64,000 nucleotides of DNA from Bacillota bacterium (GTDB lineage: Bacteria > Bacillota > Clostridia > Oscillospirales > Ruminococcaceae): positions 310,001 to 374,000 of the forward strand of contig JAEYNX010000025.1 in NCBI GenBank assembly GCA_023412215.1, given 5' to 3'. Below the pieces are notes generated by a model, which searched no databases, was not told where the DNA came from, and worked only from the letters and a program-made list of their open reading frames with translations. Of the stretch, positions 8,183 through 17,257 are shown in pieces. Both the position numbers and the translations under genes were made by a program. Positions within the stretch are counted from its first letter, which is position 1. Each line of letters starts with the position of its first letter.

Positions 8183-9487
8183 TTAGTCCATCAGCGCGGC
8201 GATGGCAGAGCCGGTAAGGGTAACATTGTTCGCGGAGATGATATCGCAGTAAAGGCCAAGCACCCCGTTTAAATACTCTTTGATATAAACGGCAAGTTTT
8301 TTGCCAAACAGCACCGACTTGGTAAAGCTGGTGCCCTCGGCGGTGACGCATACCGGGCTTTCACTGCTCTTGCCGCTACCCGTCTGCAGCATGATGGCGG
8401 CAAACACAATGGCGGTAAGGCGGGCCGAGCGCTCAAAACTGGCGTCGATGAGGTCGTACAGGGTTTCACGGTCCCGGGCGCTACCCGCGACAAGCTGTGC
8501 CAAATCGCCATCGCCTTCAGGAGCTGCACAGAAACCGTCTATCTGAGGCATGGTAAAGCGGCCCTGCACCTGCGAAAAACGAGTCGCAAACTCCTGCGAG
8601 AACAGCCCTTCCTCCACGGCGCCGCGCACTGTTTTATAGATCACCGAGCCCTGATACGCGCCCGAGATCATCTTCTCCAGCTGATGGTCGCCGGGGATGG
8701 AGGACTCCGCGTCCACCGCCTTGTCGTAATCCCCTTGGGTAAACCCGCTGTACATGCCGCTTTCGCAGTTAATCGCCATCCTGCCGCGCATCGAAACGGC
8801 ATCGGACGACTTGGTGATATTCTCGCACTGCTCAAGGTAGCAGGTGTTTGTGCCGGTGCCGAGGATATAGCCGATGAAGCTGGAATAGCTCTTCCCGCTC
8901 TCGGCAATGCCGCCGAGCATGGTGGCAACGGTGTCGTTTAACAATACAAAGCGCTTGGGTGCGTAGCCGCGCTTTTTCAGCACCGCATTCACGCACTCGC
9001 CGATCAGGTGCCCGTTGATGCCGTCTACCAGAATCTCTTTGCTGAACGCGGTTAAGCGGCCTTCCTTGCTGGGCAGGATCTCGGTAGCGAATGAAAAGCA
9101 GAAACCGACGGTCTCGGCGGCGGTGTTTTTGAGCACCGGCTCCATGTAGTCGACTACCTTCTCAAAGAACTCGTCTATGCCAATACGGCCCTGTGTACCG
9201 GGCATGGGATGCTTGGAGAAGTTTTCGATGGTCATGGTGCGGTCTTGTTCATACCTTACGGTGGCCACCCTGAAGTTGGTGCCGCCGGCATCCATAACAA
9301 TAACCTCTTTGCCGCAGGGTATCTCATCGGCTATGGTAATGAAGGTGGGGATCATCATCAGCGAAGAGGGCTTCGCCGCAAGGCCGTCCTTCATCTCGTT
9401 AAAAAAGGCCTCGGTCTCCTTTTTTAGGTCTATGGTATCGTAGTGCATTCCGTGCTGCCGCAAAAATTTGTCGGTTTCCTTATGCAT
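8183..9487 (-). CDS. Hexokinase of the eukaryotic (HK) type
   Basis: 434 residues, both lobes of the eukaryote-type hexokinase fold rather than the ROK or Glk fold. Diagnostic motifs are VMDAGGTNFRVATV (phosphate 1), LNDTVATMLGG with the catalytic aspartate, GYILGTGTNTCYLE and INCESGMYSG. The start at 9487 has GGAGG 5 bases upstream; a GTG at 9517 is in frame but lies before the ribosome-binding site. A promoter TTGAAA-17-TATGAT can be read upstream. It would phosphorylate hexoses, possibly those released by the GH94 phosphorylase. Such hexokinases are uncommon in bacteria, though known in Clostridia. Confidence 0.9.
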   Translation of the reverse strand: MHKETDKFLRQHGMHYDTIDLKKETEAFFNEMKDGLAAKPSSLMMIPTFITIADEIPCGKEVIVMDAGGTNFRVATVRYEQDRTMTIENFSKHPMPGTQGRIGIDEFFEKVVDYMEPVLKNTAAETVGFCFSFATEILPSKEGRLTAFSKEILVDGINGHLIGECVNAVLKKRGYAPKRFVLLNDTVATMLGGIAESGKSYSSFIGYILGTGTNTCYLEQCENITKSSDAVSMRGRMAINCESGMYSGFTQGDYDKAVDAESSIPGDHQLEKMISGAYQGSVIYKTVRGAVEEGLFSQEFATRFSQVQGRFTMPQIDGFCAAPEGDGDLAQLVAGSARDRETLYDLIDASFERSARLTAIVFAAIMLQTGSGKSSESPVCVTAEGTSFTKSVLFGKKLAVYIKEYLNGVLGLYCDIISANNVTLTGSAIAALMD

Positions 9488-9668
9488 AATTGCCTCCAAG
9501 TTTGTTACTAAAATCACTATTACCTATCATATCAAAAAATAAAACCTATTTCAATTAAAAGCAAACACTTTTTCGTGTGTATTGTGTACTTTTATGTTGC
9601 ATTGGTCAGGCGGTAAACATTACTTATTTCATTATAACATCTAAAAAACAATTTATGTTGTAAAGGGT

Positions 9669-9718
9669 ATAAAATAAAAAGGTATACCCGAGGATGGTTC
9701 GTCCTGCAGATATACCTT
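9669..9718 (-). terminator. Intrinsic terminator of the MATE transporter gene
   Basis: On the minus strand AAGGTATA...TATACCTT with inner AGGA/TCCT is followed by TTTTTATTTT. Confidence 0.8.
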
Positions 9719-9750
9719 ATATAAGTTTTATAGTAGAATCAACCCGTGCG

Positions 9751-11133
9751 TTAAATCTTGAGATACTTCCAGTCGCCCTTGTTCATGCGCACCAGATACA
9801 TGATGGACCGGATGCTGAAATCCAGCAAAATCCCGATGCCTACGGCTGTGAGCCCCAAGCCAAAGAGCCTGTCCAGCGCGAAGGTAGGCAGTGCACGCAA
9901 AAGCCATAACCCGACAAGCGCCGTGACCATAACATATTTGATATCGCCCGCGGCCTTGAGGGTTGCCGAGCAAAGGTTGAGTATGGCGAGCATCGGTTCT
10001 AGTACACCGAAAACACGCACCAGAAGTGCTGCTTCTTTGATGGTCTCCGGGTCTTGGGTATACATCCCCGCCAGTTGAGGGGCAAAGGTAAAGGTGAGTA
10101 TCCCCAGCGCGAAGCCGAAGATCATCGATATCTTTAAACTCTCGTAAGCGTAGGTGTGCGCCTTGGCGTAATCCTTCTCGCCGAGGCTCTGCCCTACGAG
10201 TGTCGTGTTGGCGATGGAAAAACCGAATATCGGGAAGAAAACGATCGCGTTGATATTTAAGCCGATCTGGTAGGCAGCCATCGCCACCGTACCCATCGCG
10301 ACAACGATAAACTGCAGCGCGACGAAACCGCCCTGCATAACCGCCTGCTCGATGAAGCCCGGTACCCCGATGTTGACAATACGCTTCATCAGCTCGGGCT
10401 TGATTCGGTAATCATCCTTTAAGCTCAGGTTAAGCTTAAGCCCCTTGATGTTATACAGCACCAGCACCCTCACGGTAACGCCGACGATTCTTGCAATCGT
10501 AACGGCTAGCGCGGAGCCTTTTACGCCCATCGCGGGAATATGTAAAAAGGGCACACCGAATACGAAGATGATATTGAGCAGGATATTGAGGATGTTGACC
10601 CCGCCCGTGATTACCATCGGGGTCTTGGTATCGCCCGCGCCTCTCATAGCGCCCGATACGATGATATCCAGAACAAAAAAGGGCAGGTTAAACAGGATAA
10701 TGCCGAAGTAAGCAATGCCTAAGGTGCGTACCTCGGGTTCCGTGCCGCCCATAAAAAGATCGATGATCGGCACTTTAAAGAACAGGCCGGAAAACATCAT
10801 CACAAGGCCCACGAGAAGAGCCATATAGCCGGATTGCACCAGCGCTCTCTTGGCCTCGGCGGTATCGCCCTCGCCGGTTACTCTCGCGATAACCACCGTA
10901 GTACCGATGGATAGGCCCGCGAAAACGGCCTGAATCAGGTTCATCAGGGTGGTTATCATGCCCACCGCGGCCACCGCCGCATTGCCGATGCTCCCCATGA
11001 ACATCATCGACACGATGCCCACCATCATTTCGAGTATCTGCTCGACGATGGACGGCCATGCCATACCGATGATCTGTTTGTCACTCGTCCGGTCCAGTTT
11101 CAGTTTGCTGAGTTTAAGTTGCTGCAGTTTCAT
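9751..11133 (-). CDS. MATE-family efflux transporter
   Basis: 460 residues and about twelve hydrophobic segments in two similar halves. The first half begins IIGMAWPSIVEQILEMMVGIVSMMFMGSIGNAAVAAVGM and the second IVNIGVPGFIEQAVMQGGFVALQFIVVAMGTVAMAAYQI, the repeated MATE signature. It exports cationic or drug-like compounds using an ion gradient. ATG 11133 is preferred to an in-frame TTG at 11148; GGGGGT lies 6 bases upstream. It stands alone between its terminator and the tRNA. Confidence 0.9.
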   Translation of the reverse strand: MKLQQLKLSKLKLDRTSDKQIIGMAWPSIVEQILEMMVGIVSMMFMGSIGNAAVAAVGMITTLMNLIQAVFAGLSIGTTVVIARVTGEGDTAEAKRALVQSGYMALLVGLVMMFSGLFFKVPIIDLFMGGTEPEVRTLGIAYFGIILFNLPFFVLDIIVSGAMRGAGDTKTPMVITGGVNILNILLNIIFVFGVPFLHIPAMGVKGSALAVTIARIVGVTVRVLVLYNIKGLKLNLSLKDDYRIKPELMKRIVNIGVPGFIEQAVMQGGFVALQFIVVAMGTVAMAAYQIGLNINAIVFFPIFGFSIANTTLVGQSLGEKDYAKAHTYAYESLKISMIFGFALGILTFTFAPQLAGMYTQDPETIKEAALLVRVFGVLEPMLAILNLCSATLKAAGDIKYVMVTALVGLWLLRALPTFALDRLFGLGLTAVGIGILLDFSIRSIMYLVRMNKGDWKYLKI

Positions 11134-11148
11134 TGGTGACCCCCACAA

Positions 11149-11505
11149 TTTTACAGGTGCAAATCTTGTTCAGTAGTACGATTGCGGGATGTCGTTATGC
11201 CTTTGCAATGTGGGCAAAGCGGAATCCCGCTGTTTTTGACAGGCGGGGCATGTATAAGGTATATTTGCGAAAAAAGCCGTCAGGAACCGTTGCTCATATA
11301 AAAGGCGCTCGATGCGCCCCTTGTAATAGACAAACTGCCCTTTCTACGCTGCCGCGGGCGTTTGTCCGCGTGTCAAACATGTCCATGTGCACAAGCCGGA
11401 TTTCGGTATTTTAAAGTGCATCCTGCTAATCGAATACCTTTTAAACAACCGGAAAGGAACACAAACTGTAATTAAACAATGTGTTTCGCAGTGTGTTGTT
11501 TGCAA
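11149..11505. other. Intergenic stretch without recognised genes
   Basis: About 360 bases between the MATE start and the tRNA terminator. Short open frames exist on both strands but none has a convincing ribosome-binding site or protein-like composition. The promoter of the MATE gene should lie at its low-coordinate end. Confidence 0.5.
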
Positions 11506-11542
11506 CAAAAAAGCCCTAAAATACTACTTTCAAGGCTTTTTA
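11506..11542 (-). terminator. Intrinsic terminator of the tRNA-Pro gene
   Basis: Immediately after the encoded CCA the minus strand folds AAAAAGCCTT against AGGGCTTTTTT with a T-run. Confidence 0.8.
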
Positions 11543-11544
11543 GT

Positions 11545-11620
11545 TGGTCGGAGTGGCGGGACTTGAACCCGCGGCCTCTTGGTCCCGAACCAAGCACGCT
11601 ACCATCTGCGCTACACCCCG
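11545..11620 (-). tRNA. tRNA-Pro (anticodon CGG)
   Basis: 76 bases that fold as a complete tRNA. The acceptor stem is CGGGGTG with CACTCCG including one G-U pair, then A73 and a genome-encoded CCA. The anticodon arm CTTGG-TTCGGGA-CCAAG gives anticodon CGG. The T-arm is GCGGG-TTCAAGT-CCCGC. The C1-G72 pair and A73 fit a bacterial proline tRNA. Confidence 0.97.
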
Positions 11621-11769
11621 ATAGTTATTTACTTGTTACAGGTCGGCTCAATTTTTAACAAGCCGCTGAATTATTATATGTCATATCGGGGATATTGTCA
11701 AGGATTTTGGGCCAGATATTTCCCGCTCGTTTGAGCCGGATATTGCCCCTCTGCCGCAGACCCTAACAT

Positions 11770-11808
11770 GAAAAAATCAGGCCCTCCGTGCCTTTGCGAC
11801 GGAGGGCC
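11770..11808 (-). terminator. Intrinsic terminator of the PadR/HAAS operon
   Basis: GGCCCTCCGT pairs with ACGGAGGGCC and the minus-strand tail is TGATTTTTTC, directly after the membrane protein gene. Confidence 0.85.
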
Positions 11809-11814
11809 CGCTGT

Positions 11815-12837
11815 TTACTGCCTGCTCTGCAGCCGGATGGTTCTGGAAATAATCACGCCGGTATCGAGGATAAAGGCAAAAACCACTACCGCTAAAAAGA
11901 GGTGCTCAAAATTCCTCAGCATCACTGTCAGCGTCATATTCTCCGAGAGTATCCCCAGCTTTGCCAGCTCCTTGGCAATATTGGGGTTCCATAGCCTGTC
12001 GGAGCTGAAGATGAAGAGGATTGCGATCACCGAGATAACGTTGAGCGCAACGGTAGAAACGCACAGCCCCACCGTGTACCTGCCGATGGTGAGCTTTAAA
12101 ATCTCGCGCGTCAGCCCGACGAGGAAGCAGAGGTTAAACAGTATAAGCACACTGCTGTAATACTCCATGTTAAAGAGCGGTATAAGCCGGGCCTCCGGCG
12201 CAAAGGTATAGATGCCGATCAGCTGCGGGGCAAAGTTAAACAGGATGAGGATCAGGCAGCTGAACACGATACCCACGATGGCTTCGCCCTTTTTAATCTC
12301 GGTCTGCACGGGCTGAACGGGCGGCAGCATGTTGGGGTACCACTTCTCCTCGGCCTTGTGGGCGATATTCCTGTTTTTAAAGTACTCCGCAAGCGCAAAG
12401 CCGATGGTGATGAACGCAAAGGCCTGGAGGATCGCCATAAAGGTGGTGCCGATGAAGCTCCATGCGGTGTAGAACAGGTTCTCACCCGGCGAGATCACGG
12501 CCAAAATAATATTGGCAAGCAATAGCCCAAACGCGATGCACGCGGTTACGATCTTGATAATCATGATGTAGGTGTCGTAGTATTCCGGGCCGACGAGGTA
12601 GTTTGGGTGCTCGTTGTAGCGCCTAGCCAGCTTTTCGGGCGGGCCGAGCTCTATCAAAACGGCGTCTACCTCCTTAGGCGTCGGCGCGTTTCCCCCGCAG
12701 CGCTCCTGCAGCATATCGTCAATCAGACCGCGCAGTTCTTTTTCAATATCGGCGCGCTGGCCCGCGGGTAGCTTTTTGGTGACGGCGGCAATATAGCGGT
12801 TAATGATATCCGCTGTGTAGTTTTCATTGGCGTTCAT
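11815..12837 (-). CDS. HAAS-domain (DUF1700-like) membrane protein
   Basis: 340 residues. Residues ~1-90 form a helical HAAS-type domain (ADIINRYIAAVTKKLPAGQR, then IEKELRGLIDDMLQER and PPEKLARRYNEHPNYL). About six to seven hydrophobic segments follow, ending near the C-terminus. Such proteins are usually paired with a PadR repressor, as here: the start lies 14 bases inside the PadR gene, so they are translationally coupled. ATG 12837 has GGAGAG upstream; another ATG at 12855 is also possible. The likely role is a PadR-controlled envelope or antimicrobial response factor, which is inference from the family pairing. Confidence 0.72.
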   Translation of the reverse strand: MNANENYTADIINRYIAAVTKKLPAGQRADIEKELRGLIDDMLQERCGGNAPTPKEVDAVLIELGPPEKLARRYNEHPNYLVGPEYYDTYIMIIKIVTACIAFGLLLANIILAVISPGENLFYTAWSFIGTTFMAILQAFAFITIGFALAEYFKNRNIAHKAEEKWYPNMLPPVQPVQTEIKKGEAIVGIVFSCLILILFNFAPQLIGIYTFAPEARLIPLFNMEYYSSVLILFNLCFLVGLTREILKLTIGRYTVGLCVSTVALNVISVIAILFIFSSDRLWNPNIAKELAKLGILSENMTLTVMLRNFEHLFLAVVVFAFILDTGVIISRTIRLQSRQ

Positions 12838-13180
12838 CTTCACTCTCTCCTTCATTCAGTAACGTGGTCATACTGTCGGCCATGGTGCTCCAGCTCTCAC
12901 ACAGGCGGCTGTATACCTGCTGCCCAAAACCGGTAAGCACATAGTACTTTCTGGGCTTGGCGGCGGAAGTCTCCCACTCGCTTTTGAGCAGCCCCTGCGA
13001 CTCCAGGCGGCGTAAAAGCGGGTATAGTGTTCCGGCATCCACCGGCATCCCCTTTTCCTGCAGGATTTGAACCAGATCGTAGCCGTACTTCGGCTGCCTT
13101 AAGCGGCTTAATACACTCAGCACCAATGTGCCGCGCCTTAGCTCCAGCAGCAGTGATTCAAAAACGTCTTTGTTTTCCAC
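12824..13180 (-). CDS. PadR-family transcriptional regulator
   Basis: About 118 residues: a PadR winged helix (LLLELRRGTLVLSVLSRLRQ, then YGYDLVQILQEKG, AGTLYPLLRRLESQGLL and KYYVLTGFGQQ) plus a C-terminal dimerisation helix. ATGs at 13201 and 13186 are in frame, but the 13201 ATG overlaps the -10 box of the promoter at 13200-13229. GTG at 13180 is 8 bases after AGAGG, so it is the best start, giving V(M)ENKDVFESLL. The regulator probably represses its own operon with the HAAS membrane protein. Confidence 0.85.
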   Translation of the reverse strand: MENKDVFESLLLELRRGTLVLSVLSRLRQPKYGYDLVQILQEKGMPVDAGTLYPLLRRLESQGLLKSEWETSAAKPRKYYVLTGFGQQVYSRLCESWSTMADSMTTLLNEGESEDERQ

Positions 13181-13199
13181 ATGCATCACCTCTGACGTC

Positions 13200-13229
13200 A
13201 TTATACTGTATACCGCACACTATTGTCAA
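13200..13229 (-). promoter_or_regulatory. Consensus sigma-A promoter of the PadR/HAAS operon
   Basis: On the minus strand TTGACA (13224-13229), 18 bases, then TATAAT (13200-13205). The spacer includes GTATAC, a likely part of a PadR operator. The expected start point leaves a leader of only about ten bases. Confidence 0.75.
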
Positions 13230-13440
13230 TACTATATTATTATTATCCCAGAAATAATGAGATTGATATATCTAAATTTTTATGAATGTAAAGCGTGTCC
13301 CCCTTGCTTTTATTGCCATACAGGGTATAAAATAGATGTGTGTATTCGATTACACGAGTGCATACGTAACCATTCCGCTTAAAAAATGTAACCCGAAAAG
13401 ACTAAAGCGATAATACACAACAGTAGGAGTGAAACATCGT

Positions 13441-16398
13441 ATGATTAGTTCCAACATCAAGGCCAGAAGCCCGCAGATTTCGGCCGCAGCGGTATTGGGC
13501 GAGCAGACCGGCAGGGCCCTTACGCAAAACGCCTCGGTTATTTTTGCGCGCGCCAACCGCGGCGACCTCGCGGCAGGGATAGACGGTATCCCCTTCTACA
13601 CTCCCGTCATCGCCACGCTGATTTCCGACAGTCTTTTGCACGCCGTCTTTGAACGCGCGTTTACAGCGGGAAACTCGGTGCTGCTGCTGTGGGATAACAC
13701 CGCAAAATCCTTGCAGGCGCTGCTTGGCAAGGGCGGCAGCACACAGCCGCTTATCCTCTCTGCGAACGAACTGGAGCGCATGAACGCGCTCATTGAGCAG
13801 TCGCTTTTATGGGGCGGCATGCTGGATGAAAACGGCCGCCATGTAAGCGACCTGAAATCCCCCCAGCCCGGACCGAACTACTACACCAACATGCTTATCG
13901 GCAACCGCATGAACGAAAAGCGCCCGCTGCAGAGCACGCCCAAGTCGGTGGTGGACAGGCTCGGGCAGGGCAGCTTCCGTTCCCACGCCGACACGCAGGT
14001 GCTTGCCACGCGCTGGGATTACCGCCCCGAGGAGAACGGCAACCCTGTAAACCGCCAGTTCTATCTGGTGGAGGACGGCAGGGTGCTGTTCTATTCCGGC
14101 TCGCCCGAAAATGCCTCGGTGGTATCGGCGCGCTGCATCCATGCGCAGAACCATACCGTCATCGAGTACGAAACCGCGTGCGGGCTGATGATACGCCGCA
14201 CCATCTTCATCCTGCCGCAGTACGAGGGCCTGCCGCTTGCGGTGGAGGCCCAGCTGATTGAGGTGGAGAACCGCGGCCAAAAGGACAGGAACCTGCGTCT
14301 GGTATACACCGGCATGTTCGGCACATCCGCTACCCACGCGCTGATGCAGGATATCATCTACACGACGGTGATCTGCCAGTCCAACGTACTGTATAGCGAA
14401 AACGGCGAGATTGCCGCCGTGAGCTACGATTACAACCCCGCGTGGGAGAAGGGTAATATCCGCTTCCATACCACGCTGGTGCATGAAGGCGGGCGTGTGG
14501 TTTACCCCGACAGCTTCTGTTTTAAATACGATGAGCTGGTGGGCGCCGGAACCCTGCGCGAACCGCAGTTTGCCGCGGCGCTGCCCAACCGCCACACCCG
14601 CAAGGGCCCGGGCTTCTTTGCGGTGGGTGCGCCCTTTACCGTACCGGCAGGCGGCAGCGTGAGCTTCGATAACTTTACCGGCCTTGTTTCGGACGTGGTG
14701 GAGGAGCAGTACGACGAAACCGAGACCACCCGCGCGCAGGTTGCCGCGCTGATTGCGCGTTTTGAACCCGCAGGCGCTTTAAGGGCCTCGCTGAACGAGG
14801 TGACCGATTTTTGCGGCCGGTATGCCTCTTACCTTTCGGTGAAGAGCAGCGACCGCAACTTTGACAGTTATGTAAACCACAACCTACCCTTTCAGGTGTT
14901 TTACCAGACCTTTGTCTCCCGCTCGTTTGACCAGACGCAGAAGGGCTTCCGCGAAATCGGCTTCCGCGAGATACAGGATATCTTTGCTTCCATGTACTAT
15001 TTCGCGGGTATGGGCCGCCCCGACTTTATTAAGCAGCTGATTACCGAGTGGGCCTCGAACGTCTACGGCATGGGCTATGCCAACCACAACTTCTACTGGA
15101 AGGGCAAGGAGCCGGGGGTGTACTCCGACGACAGCCTGTGGCTGTTGCAGGCCGTGGGGCGGTACATAGACCTCACGGGCGACCTTCAGTTTTGGGAGGA
15201 GGAGCTCCCGATGGCGGACGGCGGCAGGCGAAGGCTTAAAGATACCATTGGCGCCATCATCACCTACTCGGCGAGGATCTCGGTGGGCAGGCACGGCTTC
15301 CCGCTCATCGATGCCGCCGACTGGAACGACTGCCTGCACGTGGACCCCGACTGCCTGAACGGCCCCCAGAAGGAGGAGGCCTATAACCTCCAGCTTGAAA
15401 AGGGCGGGCGGTACGGCGACCCCTTGCAGAGTAACCTTTCCGAAAGCATTATGAACGCCTTCCTGCTCAAGGTGGCGACCGATATTGCCGCCAAGCTTGC
15501 ACACGCAAGAGGCGCCGAAAGCGAGGCGGAAAGCTACCGCCGTCTGGCCGGTGAGCTTGCGACTGGCTTACAGAAGGATACCTGGAAGGGCGACTTCTTT
15601 GCCCGTGTGCTCTTTAACCGCGGCAACGCACTGGAATATCTGGGCGCCAAGGGCGATACCCTCGCCATTGAAGAGGGCGCTAAGGGCACCTACTTCTTGA
15701 ATTCCTTTACATGGTCGGTGCTAGCGGAGGTTGCGACCGACGCGCAGATTGCCATCATGCTGGACACCATCGACGCAAACCTGCGCACCCCCTACGGCTA
15801 CCGCCTCTGCACGGGCGTCGATTACCCGCGCATCGCTCCGAAGATTGCCGTTTCGCTCTACTTCCCTGGCGACCGGGAGAACGGCGGCGTATTTAAGCAC
15901 GCCAACACCATGGCCGCCGCGGCGATGCTCAAAGCGGCAAACACCGTAAAGGACGCTGCACTTGCGAAGCGCCTAACCGAGACCGCCTATTGGATTATGG
16001 ACGTCATCCTGCCCTACAAGACGCTGCAATCCCCCTTTGTGACCTGTGGCAACCCGCGTTTCTGCACGCAGTACAACAACTACCAGACGGGGGAGAACAT
16101 CGGGCCGACCTTAAGCGGCACCTCGACCTGGCTGCTCCTCTCGCTGATGATGGCGTTCGGTATCGAGTACCGCGCTAACGGGCTGGCGTTAAGCCCGCTG
16201 CTGCGCCCGGAGGATACCGCCCTTTCGCTGAAGCTCAAGGCCGGAGGCACGGCCTATGACGTTACTGTAAACAAGCCGCAGGGCTTTAAACGCATCGCCG
16301 ACGGCTGCAAGGTAACATTGGATGGTGCTCCCTTCGAGGGCAATGTACTGCCCCTGTTTGGAGACAATCAGGAGCACCGCGTAACACTCAACTTCTAA
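13441..16398 (+). CDS. GH94-family beta-glycan phosphorylase (cellobiose phosphorylase-related)
   Basis: 985 residues. The C-terminal half is a GH94 catalytic barrel: YSDDSLWLLQAVGRYI carries the general acid aspartate, and DAADWNDCLHVDPDCLNG, LCTGVDYPRIAP and NYQTGENIGPTLSGTSTWLLL follow in family order. The N-terminal half holds the beta-sandwich with GNPVNRQFYLVEDGRVLFYSG. Cellobiose and chitobiose phosphorylases have about 800 residues, so this longer form is nearer to the oligoglucan or laminaribiose phosphorylase subgroups. It would split a beta-linked glucoside with phosphate, giving a sugar 1-phosphate. ATG 13441 is chosen (AGGAG at 13425-13429); GTG 13429 overlaps that site. Specificity is open. 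Confidence 0.85.
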   Translation: MISSNIKARSPQISAAAVLGEQTGRALTQNASVIFARANRGDLAAGIDGIPFYTPVIATLISDSLLHAVFERAFTAGNSVLLLWDNTAKSLQALLGKGGSTQPLILSANELERMNALIEQSLLWGGMLDENGRHVSDLKSPQPGPNYYTNMLIGNRMNEKRPLQSTPKSVVDRLGQGSFRSHADTQVLATRWDYRPEENGNPVNRQFYLVEDGRVLFYSGSPENASVVSARCIHAQNHTVIEYETACGLMIRRTIFILPQYEGLPLAVEAQLIEVENRGQKDRNLRLVYTGMFGTSATHALMQDIIYTTVICQSNVLYSENGEIAAVSYDYNPAWEKGNIRFHTTLVHEGGRVVYPDSFCFKYDELVGAGTLREPQFAAALPNRHTRKGPGFFAVGAPFTVPAGGSVSFDNFTGLVSDVVEEQYDETETTRAQVAALIARFEPAGALRASLNEVTDFCGRYASYLSVKSSDRNFDSYVNHNLPFQVFYQTFVSRSFDQTQKGFREIGFREIQDIFASMYYFAGMGRPDFIKQLITEWASNVYGMGYANHNFYWKGKEPGVYSDDSLWLLQAVGRYIDLTGDLQFWEEELPMADGGRRRLKDTIGAIITYSARISVGRHGFPLIDAADWNDCLHVDPDCLNGPQKEEAYNLQLEKGGRYGDPLQSNLSESIMNAFLLKVATDIAAKLAHARGAESEAESYRRLAGELATGLQKDTWKGDFFARVLFNRGNALEYLGAKGDTLAIEEGAKGTYFLNSFTWSVLAEVATDAQIAIMLDTIDANLRTPYGYRLCTGVDYPRIAPKIAVSLYFPGDRENGGVFKHANTMAAAAMLKAANTVKDAALAKRLTETAYWIMDVILPYKTLQSPFVTCGNPRFCTQYNNYQTGENIGPTLSGTSTWLLLSLMMAFGIEYRANGLALSPLLRPEDTALSLKLKAGGTAYDVTVNKPQGFKRIADGCKVTLDGAPFEGNVLPLFGDNQEHRVTLNF

Positions 16399-16421
16399 CG
16401 CAGTTCACATCACGATATGGC

Positions 16422-16466
16422 AAGCACGCCGCCCTGTGTCCTGAGACAGGGCGGCGTGCTTATTCA
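16422..16466. terminator. Strong bidirectional terminator between the GH94 and TetR genes
   Basis: AAGCACGCCGCCCTGT pairs perfectly with ACAGGGCGGCGTGCTT over 16 bp between two convergent genes. Confidence 0.85.
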
Positions 16467-16475
16467 TTATAATAT

Positions 16476-17180
16476 TCAGGTGTTTATCTGGTACAGGAAC
16501 GAAAAGCTGCCTTTGGGTGCTATGAGGGTACTCTCCAGTACGTCAGCTATCGCCTGCAGCTTTTTGAGCGTCTGCTCGGGTGTCCACCGGAAGATGCCCG
16601 TATCGAGCAGAAAGCAGAACGCGGAAAGAACGATCTCGGCAAGCTCCTGCGGGTGCTCGCAGCGGAACAGCCCCTCCGCTATCCCCTGCCGGATGATATC
16701 GGCGATAATGGGCGAGAGCGATGACAGTATCTTTGCGAGCGACTTCTGATGAATCGCCGCATTCTGGGGCTGGTGCAGGTAAACGTCTACCATCGAGTCC
16801 ACAACAGCGGTTTGGTAGCGGTAAAGCAGCAGCTTAAACTTTGTAAGGGCGTCTGCCCCGCTCATGTCTACCAGCTCACGGCAATACTCTATAATACGCG
16901 CGTAGGTGCGCTCAATGAGCGCGTCAAAAATCGCCTCTTTAGACTCGAAGTAATAATAGATACTCCCTTTGCCGATGCCCGCCTTCTGCGCGATGTCGCT
17001 CACCGAGCAGGCAGCGCCTCTATCCTCTGCCAGCAGCTCCTGCATGGCGTCTAATATCAACTGCCGTTTTTCCGTAATAATCTCCGCCTTTGACCGTAAT
17101 GTTATTATATTAGCGCGCGTCCGCGCTGATATAATCGTCCTTCTCGCCAGCTGCCCCATAGGGGCGAGACGGGTGGACAT
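16476..17180 (-). CDS. TetR/AcrR-family transcriptional repressor (start uncertain)
   Basis: The TetR DNA-binding domain begins ITEKRQLILDAMQELLAED and continues SVSDIAQKAGIGKGSIYYYF with the ESKEAIFDALI helix; an alpha-helical ligand domain follows. The domain start lies near 17080, but no ATG with a ribosome-binding site is found there. The ATG used (17180) and the open frame before the domain lie inside a family 2 structured repeat (17103-17244), so the native start may have been displaced or a rare start such as ATT or TTG is used. Two TetR-like operators stand upstream at 17258-17272 and 17298-17312. Confidence 0.8.
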   Translation of the reverse strand: MSTRLAPMGQLARRTIISARTRANIITLRSKAEIITEKRQLILDAMQELLAEDRGAACSVSDIAQKAGIGKGSIYYYFESKEAIFDALIERTYARIIEYCRELVDMSGADALTKFKLLLYRYQTAVVDSMVDVYLHQPQNAAIHQKSLAKILSSLSPIIADIIRQGIAEGLFRCEHPQELAEIVLSAFCFLLDTGIFRWTPEQTLKKLQAIADVLESTLIAPKGSFSFLYQINT

Positions 17181-17244
17181 AAGGGTATAATAAGTGCAAA
17201 AACCGGTTTCTGATTGATTTGCCTGCAATGCGCTTATTATATCA
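17103..17244 (-). repeat. Dispersed structured element, family 2, copy A
   Basis: About 142 bases. On the minus strand it runs TGATATAATAAGCG, pairing with a later CTTATTATA; then GTCC, CTCGCC, CCCC-tat-GGGG, GGCGAG, GGAC as a nested stem; then TTATAT-C-AGCGCG-GAC-GCGCGCT-A-ATATAA. The copy at 29820-29966 has the same three stems with different paired bases: the third stem there is ATAAATGTG/CACATTTAT. Both copies sit immediately ahead of a gene in the sense direction, here tetR. Confidence 0.85.
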
Positions 17245-17257
17245 TATCTACGCCTAC

